In this document: positions 34,720-44,062 of the stretch, in pieces | Layout of the letters: each line of letters begins with the position of its first letter | Position numbering within the stretch: the first letter of the stretch is position 1 | Source: an uncultured Clostridia bacterium | GTDB lineage: Bacteria > Bacillota > Clostridia > Oscillospirales > CAG-272 | Assembly (NCBI GenBank): GCA_947630625.1 | Contig: CANRIL010000004.1 | Location: 51,491 to 115,490 of the forward strand | Direction of reading: 5' to 3' | DNA length: 64,000 bases | Translations under genes and position numbers: made by a program | Notes under the pieces: model-generated | What the model saw: only the letters and a program-made list of their open reading frames with translations | Told to the model about the DNA's origin: nothing | Databases searched by the model: none

Positions 34720-36489
34720 TTATGTATTTCCTTTATTCTTTTCTCTCAGTCGTCTGATCGCCTCAAATGCGTCGTCAGATTTTGCGCGCTGCCGTTCCCG
34801 TTCCGCCCTGAGCGCGCGGACGTTCTCGGCAAAAACTTCCCTGCCGTTGTCGAGCCTGTCACGCCCGACGCCCAGCTTAATTATTCGGGAAAGCTCGTCT
34901 TCCGAAAGCTCGCCGCAGAGCGCGCCGATGTCGAACGCGCCGTTTTCGCGGTATATCTCCGTGATCGCTGAAAACGCGCGCCGCCCGAACTCCGTCATGA
35001 AATCCTCCGGCGAAAGCGACAGGCCGCCCTCGCCCGTAACGTCCTTTATATACTCCGGATACGCCGCAAGCATTCCGAGCACCGTCTCTTCGCACGACGC
35101 CGCGCGCAGCTGCGTCAACTTATCGCGGTTGACGCGGTCGCCGAATCCGGCGGCCTCCCGCGCAATTTCGGCGGCTTCCGTCTTTTTCTGTGCGCCTCGC
35201 CTCTTTCTTATGATTAACGAAACGTCGTTTTTTATACTCTCGCGCGATATTTCGAAAAAATCCGCCGCCTGACCGATATATATCTCTCGCTCGACCGCGC
35301 TTCCGACGTGCGAGATATATTCGTTGACCTCGCGTATCGCGCGTATCCTGCCTTCGTCGGTCGACATATCGTATTTTGATCTGATCGAATCTATGACGTA
35401 CCGGAATCTCGGACTGCTGCCCGAAAGCGCGTCCCGGAACGCGTCGACGCCGAATTTCTTTATGAATTCGTCGGGGTCTTTAGCTCCCTTTAGCTTCAGG
35501 ACGCGCACGTCAAGCCCGACCTCCGACAAGAGCCCGAGCGCGCGTTCGTCAGCCCGCTGTCCGGCGGCGTCGCTGTCATATGTGAGGATCACGCGCTTCG
35601 TGTACTTTGTCATGATCCGCGCCTGTTCGGGCGTCAGCGCGGTACCGAGCGTCGCGACGGCGTTTTCGACGCCGACGGCGTGCAGCGCGATCACGTCCAT
35701 GTACCCCTCGCAAAGGATCAGCTCCTCCGCGCATTTGTCCTTAGCGTAATTCAGTGCGAACAGGTTCCGGCTCTTTTTGAATACAGGCGTATCAGACGAG
35801 TTTAAATATTTCGGCTCCGAGCCGTCCATGACTCTGCCGCCGAACGCGATGACGCGCCCCGACGTGTCGATTATCGGGAACATGACGCGGCGGCGGAACA
35901 GATCGTACGGCTTGCCCGTCCGCTCGCTCACCTTCATCAAAAATCCGGCTACAAGCTCATCTTCTGTATATCCGAGCTCCTTCATGCGGCGGCTCATCGA
36001 AAAGTCGTCCGGCGCAAATCCAAGTCCGAACCGCTTTATGACCGCCGACGAAAGCCCGCGCCCGGCAAGATAACTTCTCGCCTCGGCTCCGCGCCGCTCG
36101 TCAAACAGCGCGTCACGGTAAAACCGCGCGGCGTCCCGGTTCATGTCGAACAGCCGCTTTCGCGGTATCGTGCGCTCGCCTGGCGTCCCGTCGTCTTCCG
36201 GGATATTGACGCCGACGCTCTCCGCGAGCCTTCTGACCGCGTCCGGATATTCAAGATTCTCGATGCGCATCAGAAATGAGATCACGTCTCCGCCCGCGCC
36301 GCAGCCAAAGCAGTAAAACGACTGCGTGCCGGGGAAAACGTAGAACGACGGCGTCCGCTCCGAATGAAACGGGCAGTTCGCCGAAAGGTTGCTGCCCGAG
36401 CGCTTAAGCGTCACATATCGCGAGACAACATCCTCTATCACGCATCTTTCCTTTATTTCTTCTATGACGGAAACGGGTATCCTCGGCAT
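34720..36489 (-). CDS. dnaG: DNA primase
   Basis: Makes RNA primers for replication. N-terminal CHC2 zinc finger ([11 protein letters not shown] ... [11 protein letters not shown]), the RNA polymerase core, and TOPRIM motif [11 protein letters not shown] near residue 258, with a DSDAAG metal-binding motif later. At 589 residues it includes the C-terminal helicase-binding region. It lies 19 bp after dgt and before rpoD, the classical macromolecular-synthesis arrangement. Confidence 0.97.
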   Translation of the reverse strand: MPRIPVSVIEEIKERCVIEDVVSRYVTLKRSGSNLSANCPFHSERTPSFYVFPGTQSFYCFGCGAGGDVISFLMRIENLEYPDAVRRLAESVGVNIPEDDGTPGERTIPRKRLFDMNRDAARFYRDALFDERRGAEARSYLAGRGLSSAVIKRFGLGFAPDDFSMSRRMKELGYTEDELVAGFLMKVSERTGKPYDLFRRRVMFPIIDTSGRVIAFGGRVMDGSEPKYLNSSDTPVFKKSRNLFALNYAKDKCAEELILCEGYMDVIALHAVGVENAVATLGTALTPEQARIMTKYTKRVILTYDSDAAGQRADERALGLLSEVGLDVRVLKLKGAKDPDEFIKKFGVDAFRDALSGSSPRFRYVIDSIRSKYDMSTDEGRIRAIREVNEYISHVGSAVEREIYIGQAADFFEISRESIKNDVSLIIRKRRGAQKKTEAAEIAREAAGFGDRVNRDKLTQLRAASCEETVLGMLAAYPEYIKDVTGEGGLSLSPEDFMTEFGRRAFSAITEIYRENGAFDIGALCGELSEDELSRIIKLGVGRDRLDNGREVFAENVRALRAERERQRAKSDDAFEAIRRLREKNKGNT

Positions 36490-36508
36490 TGATTCCCCAT
36501 TCCCCCTC

Positions 36509-37543
36509 TCAGTACGAGACCTTCTGCCATGCCTTCGGTATGAAGAGCTCGTTGTATTTATCTATCGCGTATCTGTCCGTCATGCTTGAAATATAGTCGC
36601 AGACCGCCCTGCCGACGCCCTCTTTCTCCGAGTTTTTATAGAAGAATTCGGGCATTTCCTCGGGCTTTTTGTAAAAGTAATCGTAAAGTCTCGCGAGCAG
36701 CTCCTTCGCCTTCGATTCCTCCGCCTTCGCCTCGCTGTCGATATAGACGGTTTCAAAGAGGAACTGGCGGAGCTCCATCGTCGCCTCGCATATTTCGTCA
36801 GACATTTTTATGACCGGACTGTCGGTCGAGGCGTCGATGAGGTCTGTGACCATCGTGTTTATCCTGCCGCTGTGCGTCTCGCCGAGCGTATCACGCAGCG
36901 GTTTCGGAATATCTTCAAGGCACATTATCCCGCCGCGTATCGCGTCGTCAATATCGTGGTTTATGTACGCGATCTTGTCTGCGAATTTGACGACGATGCC
37001 TTCAAGCGTAGACGCGCCGTGACCGCCGCGCAAGTCGCCGCCGGAGTGATTGACGATGCCGTCACGCACCTCCCACGTCAGGTTGAGCCCTTCTCCGTCG
37101 TGCTCCAAAAATTCAACGACGCGCAGACTCTGCTTATAATGAGCAAATCCGGGGTCAAAGCACTGCCTCATCACGTCCTCACCCGCGTGACCGAACGGCG
37201 TGTGTCCGAGGTCGTGCCCGAGGGCTGCCGCCTCGCAAAGGTCCTCGTTCAGCCGCAAAGCCCGGCAGATTATACGCGCGATCTGCGCGACCTCGAGCGT
37301 ATGCGTCATGCGCGTTCTGTAATGCTCGTCCTTGGGGAGAAGGAACACCTGAGTTTTGTGCATGAGGCGGCGGAACGCCTTGCTGTGTATGATCCTGTCA
37401 CGGTCACGCTGGAACTCCGTGCGGTTGACGCACGGCACATACGGATGATCGCGCCCGCGCGTGTTCTCCGTCAGAAACGCATAACGCGAGAGGAACCCGT
37501 GCTCCCTTTGCAGGAACATGTCCCTGACAGTCATGTTCTCCAT
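36509..37543 (-). CDS. dgt: dGTPase-like HD-domain phosphohydrolase
   Basis: HD-superfamily metal-dependent enzyme related to deoxyguanosine triphosphate triphosphohydrolase, which removes triphosphate from dNTPs. Metal ligands lie in RTRMTHTLEVAQ and GHDLGHTPFGHAGE, and a later IAYINHDIDDAIRGG completes the site. Length 344. The ATG at 37543 is chosen for AGGAGG 7 bp upstream; ATG 37546 is equally possible. First gene of the operon with dnaG and rpoD, so dNTP turnover is co-expressed with replication priming. A nested palindrome lies just upstream. Confidence 0.9.
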   Translation of the reverse strand: MENMTVRDMFLQREHGFLSRYAFLTENTRGRDHPYVPCVNRTEFQRDRDRIIHSKAFRRLMHKTQVFLLPKDEHYRTRMTHTLEVAQIARIICRALRLNEDLCEAAALGHDLGHTPFGHAGEDVMRQCFDPGFAHYKQSLRVVEFLEHDGEGLNLTWEVRDGIVNHSGGDLRGGHGASTLEGIVVKFADKIAYINHDIDDAIRGGIMCLEDIPKPLRDTLGETHSGRINTMVTDLIDASTDSPVIKMSDEICEATMELRQFLFETVYIDSEAKAEESKAKELLARLYDYFYKKPEEMPEFFYKNSEKEGVGRAVCDYISSMTDRYAIDKYNELFIPKAWQKVSY

Positions 37544-37578
37544 CATCGCCCCTCCTCGATTTCCAGTCAACAATAATA

Positions 37579-37608
37579 TACGCAAGCGTTCGCGAAAACA
37601 CTTGCGTA
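37579..37608. promoter_or_regulatory. Nested palindrome upstream of dgt-dnaG-rpoD
   Basis: Arms TACGCAAG (37579-37586) and CTTGCGTA (37601-37608) enclose a second palindrome, TTCGCGAA (37589-37596). It overlaps a TATATT box on the minus strand, so it may be an operator. It does not match the Firmicute LexA box. Confidence 0.55.
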
Positions 37609-37659
37609 AAAATCAATTTTTTATTTGTTTTCGACGTTTGCGCGTCGTTACAGCACCGT

Positions 37660-38283
37660 TTAAGCATCAAATCTTGAGCCGAGCCGCAAAATTTTCGCTC
37701 TGCCCGACGTGATCTCCGACACGCGCTCGCAAAATTCGTCCGCCGCAGAGCCGAGAACGGCGGCTTCCACCGTCACCTCCGCGCCGAAGTCGGAAGAATC
37801 CGTTATGGCTCCCGCCCTCGAAAGCTCTGCCGACAGCCGCTGATAATCGGAATACGAGACGATAAACCTGAACGTCGCATATTCGCGGTAAGTCACGACG
37901 CCGGCGTCCTCGACGGCGAGCTTCGCCGCCTCCGTGTACGCATGGACGAGCCCGCCCGTTCCGAGCAGGATGCCGCCGAAATACCGCGTCACCACGACCG
38001 CGCAGTCAAACGCGCCCGAGCCCTTGATGACGCTCAGAACGGGAAGCCCCGCAGTTCCCTGCGGTTCTCCGTCGTCGGAATATCTCGCGATATTGCCCTC
38101 CGTCATCATGTACGCCCACACGTGATGGCGCGCGTCAGAATATTTCTTCTTCACCGAGGCGACAAATCCGCGCGCCTCCGTCTCGTCCGCGACGTGCGCG
38201 GCGTCGCCGATAAAGACGGAGCGCCTGTCCTCAAATTCGCCGCTCCCATGCTTTCCGAGCGTCTTATAAACCCTCTCCGCCAT
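37660..38283 (-). CDS. YigZ/IMPACT family protein
   Basis: A 207-residue protein with the two-domain IMPACT layout: N-terminal UPF0029 domain (SEFEDRRS-like start, DDGEPQGTAGLPVL, VVVTRYFGGILLGTGGL) and a C-terminal beta-alpha domain (about residues 140-207). Bacterial members are soluble and may act on translation or nucleic acids; function is not settled. It lies 2 bp after hflX and is probably co-transcribed. Confidence 0.9.
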   Translation of the reverse strand: MAERVYKTLGKHGSGEFEDRRSVFIGDAAHVADETEARGFVASVKKKYSDARHHVWAYMMTEGNIARYSDDGEPQGTAGLPVLSVIKGSGAFDCAVVVTRYFGGILLGTGGLVHAYTEAAKLAVEDAGVVTYREYATFRFIVSYSDYQRLSAELSRAGAITDSSDFGAEVTVEAAVLGSAADEFCERVSEITSGRAKILRLGSRFDA

Positions 38284-38285
38284 AA

Positions 38286-39584
38286 CTATACGATAAAGCG
38301 CGAGAGCTGCCCGCGCGTCGCCTCGTCGACAGTCGCCGTAACGCGGACGGAGCCGTCCGGAAGATACTCAGTCTCAACGACCTCGCCGCCCGAACCGTAA
38401 AGACGCGACAGCATCCTCACATCCGTGGACGGAAACAAAAACGTCGTCACCCGCCTCGCCGACCTGACTATTCTTTCAAGCGCCGCAAGAAGATTTTCCG
38501 TCCCCCTTCCGGTCAGCGCCGAAATATATACGGCTTCTTTGCCCGCTTCAACGCGCGGAAGCGAGCTTGCCGGAAGGTCGCACTTGTTGAAGACGTAAAG
38601 CACGGGCTTCCCTTCCGCTCCGAGCGAAAGCAGGATATTCTCCGTCACCGCGATATGCTCTTTGTATTCGGGGTCGGACGCGTCGATTATTATAAGGATA
38701 ATATCAGCGTTCGCCGCCTCTTCAAGCGTCGAGCGGAACGCCCTTATCAGATGATGCGGCAGCTTGCGTATGAATCCGACCGTGTCTGTAAGAAGGATCT
38801 CCGAACCCGACGGGAGTTTATATTTCCGCGTCGTCGGGTCGAGCGTCGCGAACAGCTTGTCCTCGGCAAGTATCCCGGCGTTCGTCAAGAGGTTTAAAAG
38901 CGTCGATTTTCCGGCGTTCGTATAACCGACGATCGAAACTCTGACGGCTCCGCTGCGCTCGCGCGCGGCGCGCATCGTCTGTCTTGTCCGTTCAAGCTCC
39001 GAAAGCTCCGCTTCGAGCGCCGCGATCCGCGCTCTCATGCGGCGGCGGTCGCGTTCGAGCTTCGTCTCGCCGGGGCCGCGCGTCCCGATCGGGTTTCCGC
39101 CGACGGCTCCCTGGCGCGACATTTCCTCCCCGTGCCCCGCAAGCCTCGGAGCCGAATACCTTAGCTGCGCCAGCTCGACCTGAAGCTTGCCCTCGCCCGT
39201 GACTGCGTGAAGCGCAAAAATATCGAGTATCAGCATCGAGCGGTCGATAACGTCTACCCCGTCCGGCAGCCCGTCTTCGATATTTCTTATCTGCGACGGG
39301 GAAAGCTCGTCGTCAAAGATGACGAGGTCGACCTCATTTTTCTCGCAGAGCTCTGAAAGCTCGGCGAGCTTCCCTTTTCCGATATAAGTTTTGTTGTCCG
39401 GCGCATCGCGCGATTGCGTCAGCCGGAAGACGACCTCTGCGCCCGCCGTAAATGCGAGGCATTCAAGCTCGTCTTCAAGCCGCTCGCACATATCGGATGT
39501 GACGGTCTGCCCGTCGTAAATACCGACGAGCGCGGCGCGCCTCACCCCGCTTTTTTCAGTTTCGTTGTCTTTTGTAAGTGGCAT
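38286..39584 (-). CDS. hflX: GTPase HflX
   Basis: Ribosome-associated GTPase thought to rescue or split stalled 70S ribosomes, especially after heat stress. N-terminal HflX domain with TYIGKGKLAEL, helical linker, then the G domain: G1 GYTNAGKSTLL, G3 DTVGFI, G4 NKCD. Length 432. The start codon lies in a region with only weak ribosome-site similarity. It is upstream of the YigZ gene with a 2-bp gap. Confidence 0.95.
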   Translation of the reverse strand: MPLTKDNETEKSGVRRAALVGIYDGQTVTSDMCERLEDELECLAFTAGAEVVFRLTQSRDAPDNKTYIGKGKLAELSELCEKNEVDLVIFDDELSPSQIRNIEDGLPDGVDVIDRSMLILDIFALHAVTGEGKLQVELAQLRYSAPRLAGHGEEMSRQGAVGGNPIGTRGPGETKLERDRRRMRARIAALEAELSELERTRQTMRAARERSGAVRVSIVGYTNAGKSTLLNLLTNAGILAEDKLFATLDPTTRKYKLPSGSEILLTDTVGFIRKLPHHLIRAFRSTLEEAANADIILIIIDASDPEYKEHIAVTENILLSLGAEGKPVLYVFNKCDLPASSLPRVEAGKEAVYISALTGRGTENLLAALERIVRSARRVTTFLFPSTDVRMLSRLYGSGGEVVETEYLPDGSVRVTATVDEATRGQLSRFIV

Positions 39585-39624
39585 TTGTTATTCCCGTCCT
39601 TACCGTTGTCATATACGCAAAAAA

Positions 39625-39659
39625 CCGGAGTGTCACACAATGCGCGTGTGACACTCCGG
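39625..39659 (-). terminator. Terminator of rpmE
   Basis: A perfect 14-bp stem CCGGAGTGTCACAC / GTGTGACACTCCGG with a 7-nt loop; on the minus strand TTTTTTGCG follows. Confidence 0.92.
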
Positions 39660-39686
39660 GACTCTTTGCACATTTATGATATGCGA

Positions 39687-39893
39687 TCACTTGCCGCTCT
39701 GCTGAAGACGACGCTTGAACTTATCAACGCGTCCGCCCGTATCCACGAACTTCTGCTTGCCCGTGAAAAACGGATGGCATTTCGAGCATATTTCAACACG
39801 CATATCGCCCTTGGTGGATCTTGTCACTACGGTTTCGCCGCAAGCGCATTTGATCGTGCATTCCTTATATTCAGGATGAATACCCTTCTTCAT
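39687..39893 (-). CDS. rpmE: 50S ribosomal protein L31 (zinc-binding type)
   Basis: A 68-residue ribosomal protein with zinc ligands CAC near residue 16 and CSKCHPF near residue 37, the C+ form. GAAGGGG lies before the ATG. Monocistronic, with strong promoter and terminator. A perfect palindrome covers the -10 box and start region. Confidence 0.96.
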   Translation of the reverse strand: MKKGIHPEYKECTIKCACGETVVTRSTKGDMRVEICSKCHPFFTGKQKFVDTGGRVDKFKRRLQQSGK

Positions 39894-39922
39894 TGCACTG
39901 TCCCCTTCTCTTTATTATCGTC

Positions 39923-39939
39923 ACAATACACTGTATTGT
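39923..39939. promoter_or_regulatory. 17-bp perfect palindrome at the rpmE promoter
   Basis: ACAATACA-C-TGTATTGT overlaps the rpmE -10 box (39940-39935, minus) and the predicted start. Position and symmetry suggest a repressor operator. It is not an obvious Fur/Zur/PerR box. Confidence 0.65.
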
Positions 39940-39963
39940 ATCACGCCGACCCGTAAATTGCAA
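39935..39963 (-). promoter_or_regulatory. Promoter of rpmE
   Basis: Minus-strand TTGCAA (39963-39958), 17-bp spacer, TACAAT (39940-39935) with extended TGA. Confidence 0.78.
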
Positions 39964-40015
39964 TAGCATTTTTCAAATTTTTCGATAAAATATTGAAAAA
40001 GATTTTCCGTCCGGT

Positions 40016-40750
40016 TCAGATGCCGGAGCCGATTGCCTCGCGCAGCTCGGAAAGTATCTTTTTTTCAAGGCGCGATATGTATGACTGCGAGATGCCGAGC
40101 ATCTTCGCGACCTCCGCCTGCGTCCGCTCCTGTCCGCCGCCGAGCCCGAACCGCAGCGTAATTATGACCTGTTCGCGCTCCGGCAGACTTTCCACCGCCC
40201 GGTGCAAAATTCTATAATCCTCGTCATGCTCGATCGCGCCGTAAACCTCGTCCTCGTCGCTTGAGAGCACGTCCGACAGCAAAAGCTCGTTTCCGTCCCA
40301 GTCGACGTTGAGTGGTTCATCGATCGAAACGTCGACGCGCTTTCCCGCGTTTTTGCGGATATACATCAGAATTTCGTTTTCTATGCAGCGAGAGGCGTAT
40401 GTCGCCAGCTTTATCCCCCGGTCGGGGTCGAATGTGTTGACCGCCTTGATAAGCCCGATCGTGCCGATGCTGATCAGGTCTTCAACGTCCGTTCCGGTAT
40501 TCTCAAACTTTTTCGCGATGTAGACGACGAGGCGCAGATTTCGTTCGATCAGCACCTGCGAGAGCTCGCGTTCCGATTTAAGACGCGACAGTATGTCCGC
40601 TTCCTCCGCCGGAGAAAGCGGCGGGGGAAGCACGTCGCCGCCGCCGATGTAGTAATTTTCTCCGTTTAAAGCGAACCGGAAAGCACGGATCAGCGCCGAA
40701 CGCACGCGATGACATACGCGCGTCAGCCAGGATGTAAATTTTTTATACAT
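40016..40750 (-). CDS. sigE: Sporulation sigma factor sigma-E precursor
   Basis: Directs early mother-cell transcription during sporulation. After a basic N-terminal pro-sequence of about 27 residues comes [14 protein letters not shown], the hallmark that follows processing in sigma-E, then region 2 ([49 protein letters not shown]) and region 4 ([21 protein letters not shown]). Length 244. spoIIGA, whose product removes the pro-sequence, lies 36 bp upstream. The pair shows that the organism has sporulation genes. Confidence 0.96.
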   Translation of the reverse strand: MYKKFTSWLTRVCHRVRSALIRAFRFALNGENYYIGGGDVLPPPLSPAEEADILSRLKSERELSQVLIERNLRLVVYIAKKFENTGTDVEDLISIGTIGLIKAVNTFDPDRGIKLATYASRCIENEILMYIRKNAGKRVDVSIDEPLNVDWDGNELLLSDVLSSDEDEVYGAIEHDEDYRILHRAVESLPEREQVIITLRFGLGGGQERTQAEVAKMLGISQSYISRLEKKILSELREAIGSGI

Positions 40751-40786
40751 GGTCTTTGTCTCTCCTTCTTTGATTTATTATTCCGC

Positions 40787-41647
40787 TTAAGAAAACTCCG
40801 CCGGGAGCACGCCGTCAAATCCGCCGAAAGCCTCTTTCCCCGACGAAACCGCAAGGATACAGTCGACATCCCTTCCCCCGCCGCTGCCGTCCGAAACGGT
40901 CACCGAATCGGGTCTGTAGCCGAGCAGCATGCCGCGCCCGTATACGTTTGAAACGGGCAGAAGGCGAACGCGGCAAAGCACGTCGGCGGGAAGCGTCTTT
41001 GCCGCTGACGCAGGATCGTCCGAAAGCGACGCCGAAACGGCTTCCTCCGGCAAAAGCCGCCCCGCGGCTCCGCGCGAGATCACGAGCGCCGGCTTTCCGG
41101 AAGCGGGGTCGCGCAGCAGGTTGCCGCTGTCCGCGAGCGCGTCAAACGTCGCCGTCCGCCCCTGCACAGTTACGGTCACGTGCGCCGAACCGACGCCGCG
41201 GCGGCGGGACAAAACGCGGCTGCCGATATATACGGCGCCTGTCGCCACGGCCGCGACGATGATGAACACGGCGGCTGAAGAATTATCCTCGCCCCCGCCG
41301 AGCGACTCCCGATATCCGGCGCCGAGCGAATATACCGCCGTCATCGCGCCGCCGAGCGTACAGCCGACCGAGAACAGGAGAACGGACGCGCCCACCGTGC
41401 CAAGCACGCCGCGTCGCTTGAACGCGCAGACACACATAAGCCCCGAAACGAGGAGCGTCACCGTGATATATATCGCCTCAGGCACGTCCAAAAACAGCGC
41501 CGCCACGGCGTAAACCGCGCCGAGCGAAGACGCAAGGCACAGCCGCCTCGTCTTCATCGGCTGAGACAGCAGCCGCCCGGTGATGTAAAGCGAGACGTAA
41601 TCGAGGCTGAAGTTGACCAGAAACAGCACATCAGCGTATACAGTCAC
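40787..41647 (-). CDS. spoIIGA: Sigma-E processing peptidase SpoIIGA
   Basis: Membrane aspartic protease that cleaves pro-sigma-E after a signal from the forespore. About five N-terminal helices (residues 1-150) and a cytosolic aspartic-protease-like domain with ALADSGNLLRD, whose Asp is the catalytic residue. The start is a GTG at 41647, fixed by a near-perfect GGAGGTGAT 3-4 bp upstream; it gives the usual VYADVLFLVNF beginning. Length 286. Pairs with sigE downstream. No promoter was identified for the pair. Confidence 0.94.
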   Translation of the reverse strand: MTVYADVLFLVNFSLDYVSLYITGRLLSQPMKTRRLCLASSLGAVYAVAALFLDVPEAIYITVTLLVSGLMCVCAFKRRGVLGTVGASVLLFSVGCTLGGAMTAVYSLGAGYRESLGGGEDNSSAAVFIIVAAVATGAVYIGSRVLSRRRGVGSAHVTVTVQGRTATFDALADSGNLLRDPASGKPALVISRGAAGRLLPEEAVSASLSDDPASAAKTLPADVLCRVRLLPVSNVYGRGMLLGYRPDSVTVSDGSGGGRDVDCILAVSSGKEAFGGFDGVLPAEFS

Positions 41648-41839
41648 AATATCACCTCCGACAGAAAAAAGTATAGCCCAAAGAAAGCGCAAACGCAGTC
41701 AATGTCTGCGGGCACATTATCGTTTTTCAAAGACGCTTTTGGCGAGGCGCGTTATGACCGTGCGCGAATTGACGATTGCCCGGCGGCGCTGCGTCTTTTT
41801 TTGCGAAAGCGGCTCGGCGAAAAATGTATCGCTCACCGA

Positions 41840-41868
41840 TTGACTTATTATCTCCGGCGTGATATACT
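41840..41868 (+). promoter_or_regulatory. Promoter of the TPR-SUFU-DUF2185 gene
   Basis: TTGACT (41840-41845), 17-bp spacer, TATACT (41863-41868) with extended TGA. It excludes the longer upstream frame as coding. Confidence 0.82.
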
Positions 41869-41908
41869 ACTTTCCCGTAAGTATAAAACGAGGAAGGGAG
41901 AGGGAGAC

Positions 41909-43834
41909 ATGGCGGAAGGCGAATTCTGGGAACAGCTCGAGCGGTGGCGGAAAAACGGCGAATACGGCATGATAATCGGCGTCATTGAAGCGCTGCCGAC
42001 GGAACGGCTCGACATAAAACTCAAGGTCGAACTCGCGCGCGCATACTGCGAGCTCGCCGTCGCAACGTCAGACATTGACCGCGACATGCTCACGCACGCC
42101 GAAGAGCTGCTGAACGGCGTCACGGGCGATGTCGATGACGATGCCGGATGGAACGCCTGCTTCGGCTCCGTCCTCTTCCATCTCGGAAAATATGAGGACG
42201 CGCTTTCGTACCTCGAACGCGCGGAATCGCTCGACCCGGACAACGGCGCGTTCGAAAGCATGCTCGCCGTCTGCCGCGGTTACTGCGGCGGCGAGGGGCC
42301 GACCGAGGTATATGACGACGCCGAGCTTTCGGCGGTCGAGGAACACATAAGGGAACATTTCGGCGGTTACAAAAACGTTCTTCACGAGATCTACTCCCCC
42401 GACATACACCTCGACATCTGCATCATCCCGCCGAACGCGGCTCACAACTGCTACACGCTCGTGACGCTCGGCATGGGCGCGCACAATATGGATCTGCCAG
42501 ACAACCTTTCACCTGAAATGTACGGACGCGCGGAGCTCATGATCTCGCTGCCGCCGGACTGGGACATTGACGCGTGCATGACGGGCAGCGGCGGCGAAAA
42601 ATGGTACTGGCCGCTGCGCCTTTTAAAAACGGCGGCGCGGCTCCCGATCGAGAACGAAACGTGGCTCGGCTGGGGTCACACAGTATCGGCGTCCTCGGAC
42701 AGCAGCGAAACTTACGATGAGAGCGTCGGATTTTCCGGCGTCATGCTCGTCACCCCGGGCGCATATGACAAAGACGCATACGCGTGCCGCCTCCCTTCCG
42801 GCGACGAGGTGAATTTCTATCAGCTCGTTCCTCTCTATCCGACTGAGATCGAATATAAACTGAAGAATAACGCCGACTCGCTGCTCGATCTGCTGACTGA
42901 CAAAATGCTCAGCGTCGTCGACACTTCCCGCCCCGCCGTCATAGACAAAAACGGCGGCGAGATCGGATACGGACTCATCGTTGACGACGTGCATATACAT
43001 CTTGAAACGATAAGGAAGAAATCCCTTCCCGTCGATGAGTCAGCCGCGTGCAGCCACATGGCGATATACCTGCGCTTCTGCATCGAGCACGACCTGATGA
43101 GCGACGTGTTTCTTGACGCCTGCCCGGAGATCGAATACCTTGTGCGAAGCAGATTTTCAGTCTATGACCTGCGCCGCTTCATACGGCGGGACGACAGGTG
43201 CCGCGGCGTTATCACGCTGCCCTTCTTCAACTGTGACGGAGTCGACTTTACAAAGTGGTATTACCTCAGCGACGACGATTCGCATTCGTTTTTCCGCGAC
43301 ATATGCGACTACGCCGAGAGGTACTTCGGGAAAAAGCGGTGCGGGAGTCAGGAATTCAAGGGAGAGGCGTATTTATTCCTGCCTTGGGGCGATGAATATT
43401 ACCGCGAGATGTCAAAAGTCATCGAGTCGAGGTTTGAGCAGTGGATCGCCGGAACGGAGGAACCGGAGGGCGACCCGTATATCAGCAGAGACGAGCTTTC
43501 AGACATTCTGCCCGACGACTTCACGGGACCCCGCGGCTGTCTTGCCACCGACCGGATAATCATCGACGGAGAGCCTGTCGCCGTCGCGTGCCGCGAAATA
43601 CCGGAGCCCGCCGACCGTGGCTGGGACAGCGGCTGGCGATTTATGACTGCCGACGAATACGACGAATATATCGACGGCGGCGAAGAATCAGACATTGACG
43701 ATAAATTTGCCGTCTACGACCTGAACACTGTCTGCAATTACGAATCCCGCCTGATAGACCTGCTCGACTCACCCTACGGCGCGTGCTTTGAGCGCGGCGA
43801 CGACGGAAAGTATTATAGATTTGACGAACAGTAA
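41909..43834 (+). CDS. TPR-SUFU-DUF2185 multidomain protein (immunity-type)
   Basis: A 641-residue soluble protein. Residues about 1-115 form TPR-like helices (GWNACFGSVLFHLGKYEDAL). Residues about 135-320 are a Suppressor-of-fused domain (HLDICIIPPN, TLVTLGMGAHNM, RAELMISLPPDW). The region to about 540 is unassigned and acidic. The last 100 residues match DUF2185, the Imm33-like immunity family (ATDRIIIDGEPVAVA ... GWRFMTADEYDEYI). SUFU and Imm33 domains are both used as immunity modules against contact-dependent or polymorphic toxins, so a poly-immunity role is inferred. No toxin gene is adjacent. Transcribed alone, with promoter and terminator. The ATG at 41909 has AGGGAGA upstream. Confidence 0.8.
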   Translation: MAEGEFWEQLERWRKNGEYGMIIGVIEALPTERLDIKLKVELARAYCELAVATSDIDRDMLTHAEELLNGVTGDVDDDAGWNACFGSVLFHLGKYEDALSYLERAESLDPDNGAFESMLAVCRGYCGGEGPTEVYDDAELSAVEEHIREHFGGYKNVLHEIYSPDIHLDICIIPPNAAHNCYTLVTLGMGAHNMDLPDNLSPEMYGRAELMISLPPDWDIDACMTGSGGEKWYWPLRLLKTAARLPIENETWLGWGHTVSASSDSSETYDESVGFSGVMLVTPGAYDKDAYACRLPSGDEVNFYQLVPLYPTEIEYKLKNNADSLLDLLTDKMLSVVDTSRPAVIDKNGGEIGYGLIVDDVHIHLETIRKKSLPVDESAACSHMAIYLRFCIEHDLMSDVFLDACPEIEYLVRSRFSVYDLRRFIRRDDRCRGVITLPFFNCDGVDFTKWYYLSDDDSHSFFRDICDYAERYFGKKRCGSQEFKGEAYLFLPWGDEYYREMSKVIESRFEQWIAGTEEPEGDPYISRDELSDILPDDFTGPRGCLATDRIIIDGEPVAVACREIPEPADRGWDSGWRFMTADEYDEYIDGGEESDIDDKFAVYDLNTVCNYESRLIDLLDSPYGACFERGDDGKYYRFDEQ

Positions 43835-43842
43835 ACCGAGAT

Positions 43843-43882
43843 GCCCCGTGAGAAACGATAGTTTCCCGCGGGGCTGTTTTTT
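43843..43882 (+). terminator. Terminator after the SUFU-domain gene
   Basis: GCCCCG..GAAAC / GTTTC..CGGGGC stem (43843-43874) with loop GATA and a small internal mismatch, followed by TGTTTTTTG. Confidence 0.85.
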
Positions 43883-43975
43883 GTACGCGCCGTTTTGACG
43901 CGTCTATGTCTATCAGTTCATATTTCGTTCACATTTGCCCCGCTTGTTAACTTTTATTTTTTTGGCTGTTTCCGC

Positions 43976-44004
43976 TTGAAACGGGCGTTTTTTTAAGGTA
44001 TAAT
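43976..44004 (+). promoter_or_regulatory. Promoter of the ABC exporter gene
   Basis: TTGAAA (43976-43981), 17-bp spacer, TATAAT (43999-44004). Confidence 0.75.
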
Positions 44005-44062
44005 TTCACTGTAAATTAGTTTATGTATAAAGTGAAAGGGCGGAACGGAACGTTTCGCAGCG

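Noticed and set aside
41702..41908. Upstream extension of the TPR-SUFU-DUF2185 gene by 69 codons
   Set aside because: The promoter at 41840-41868 lies inside it, and a good ribosome site precedes ATG 41909.
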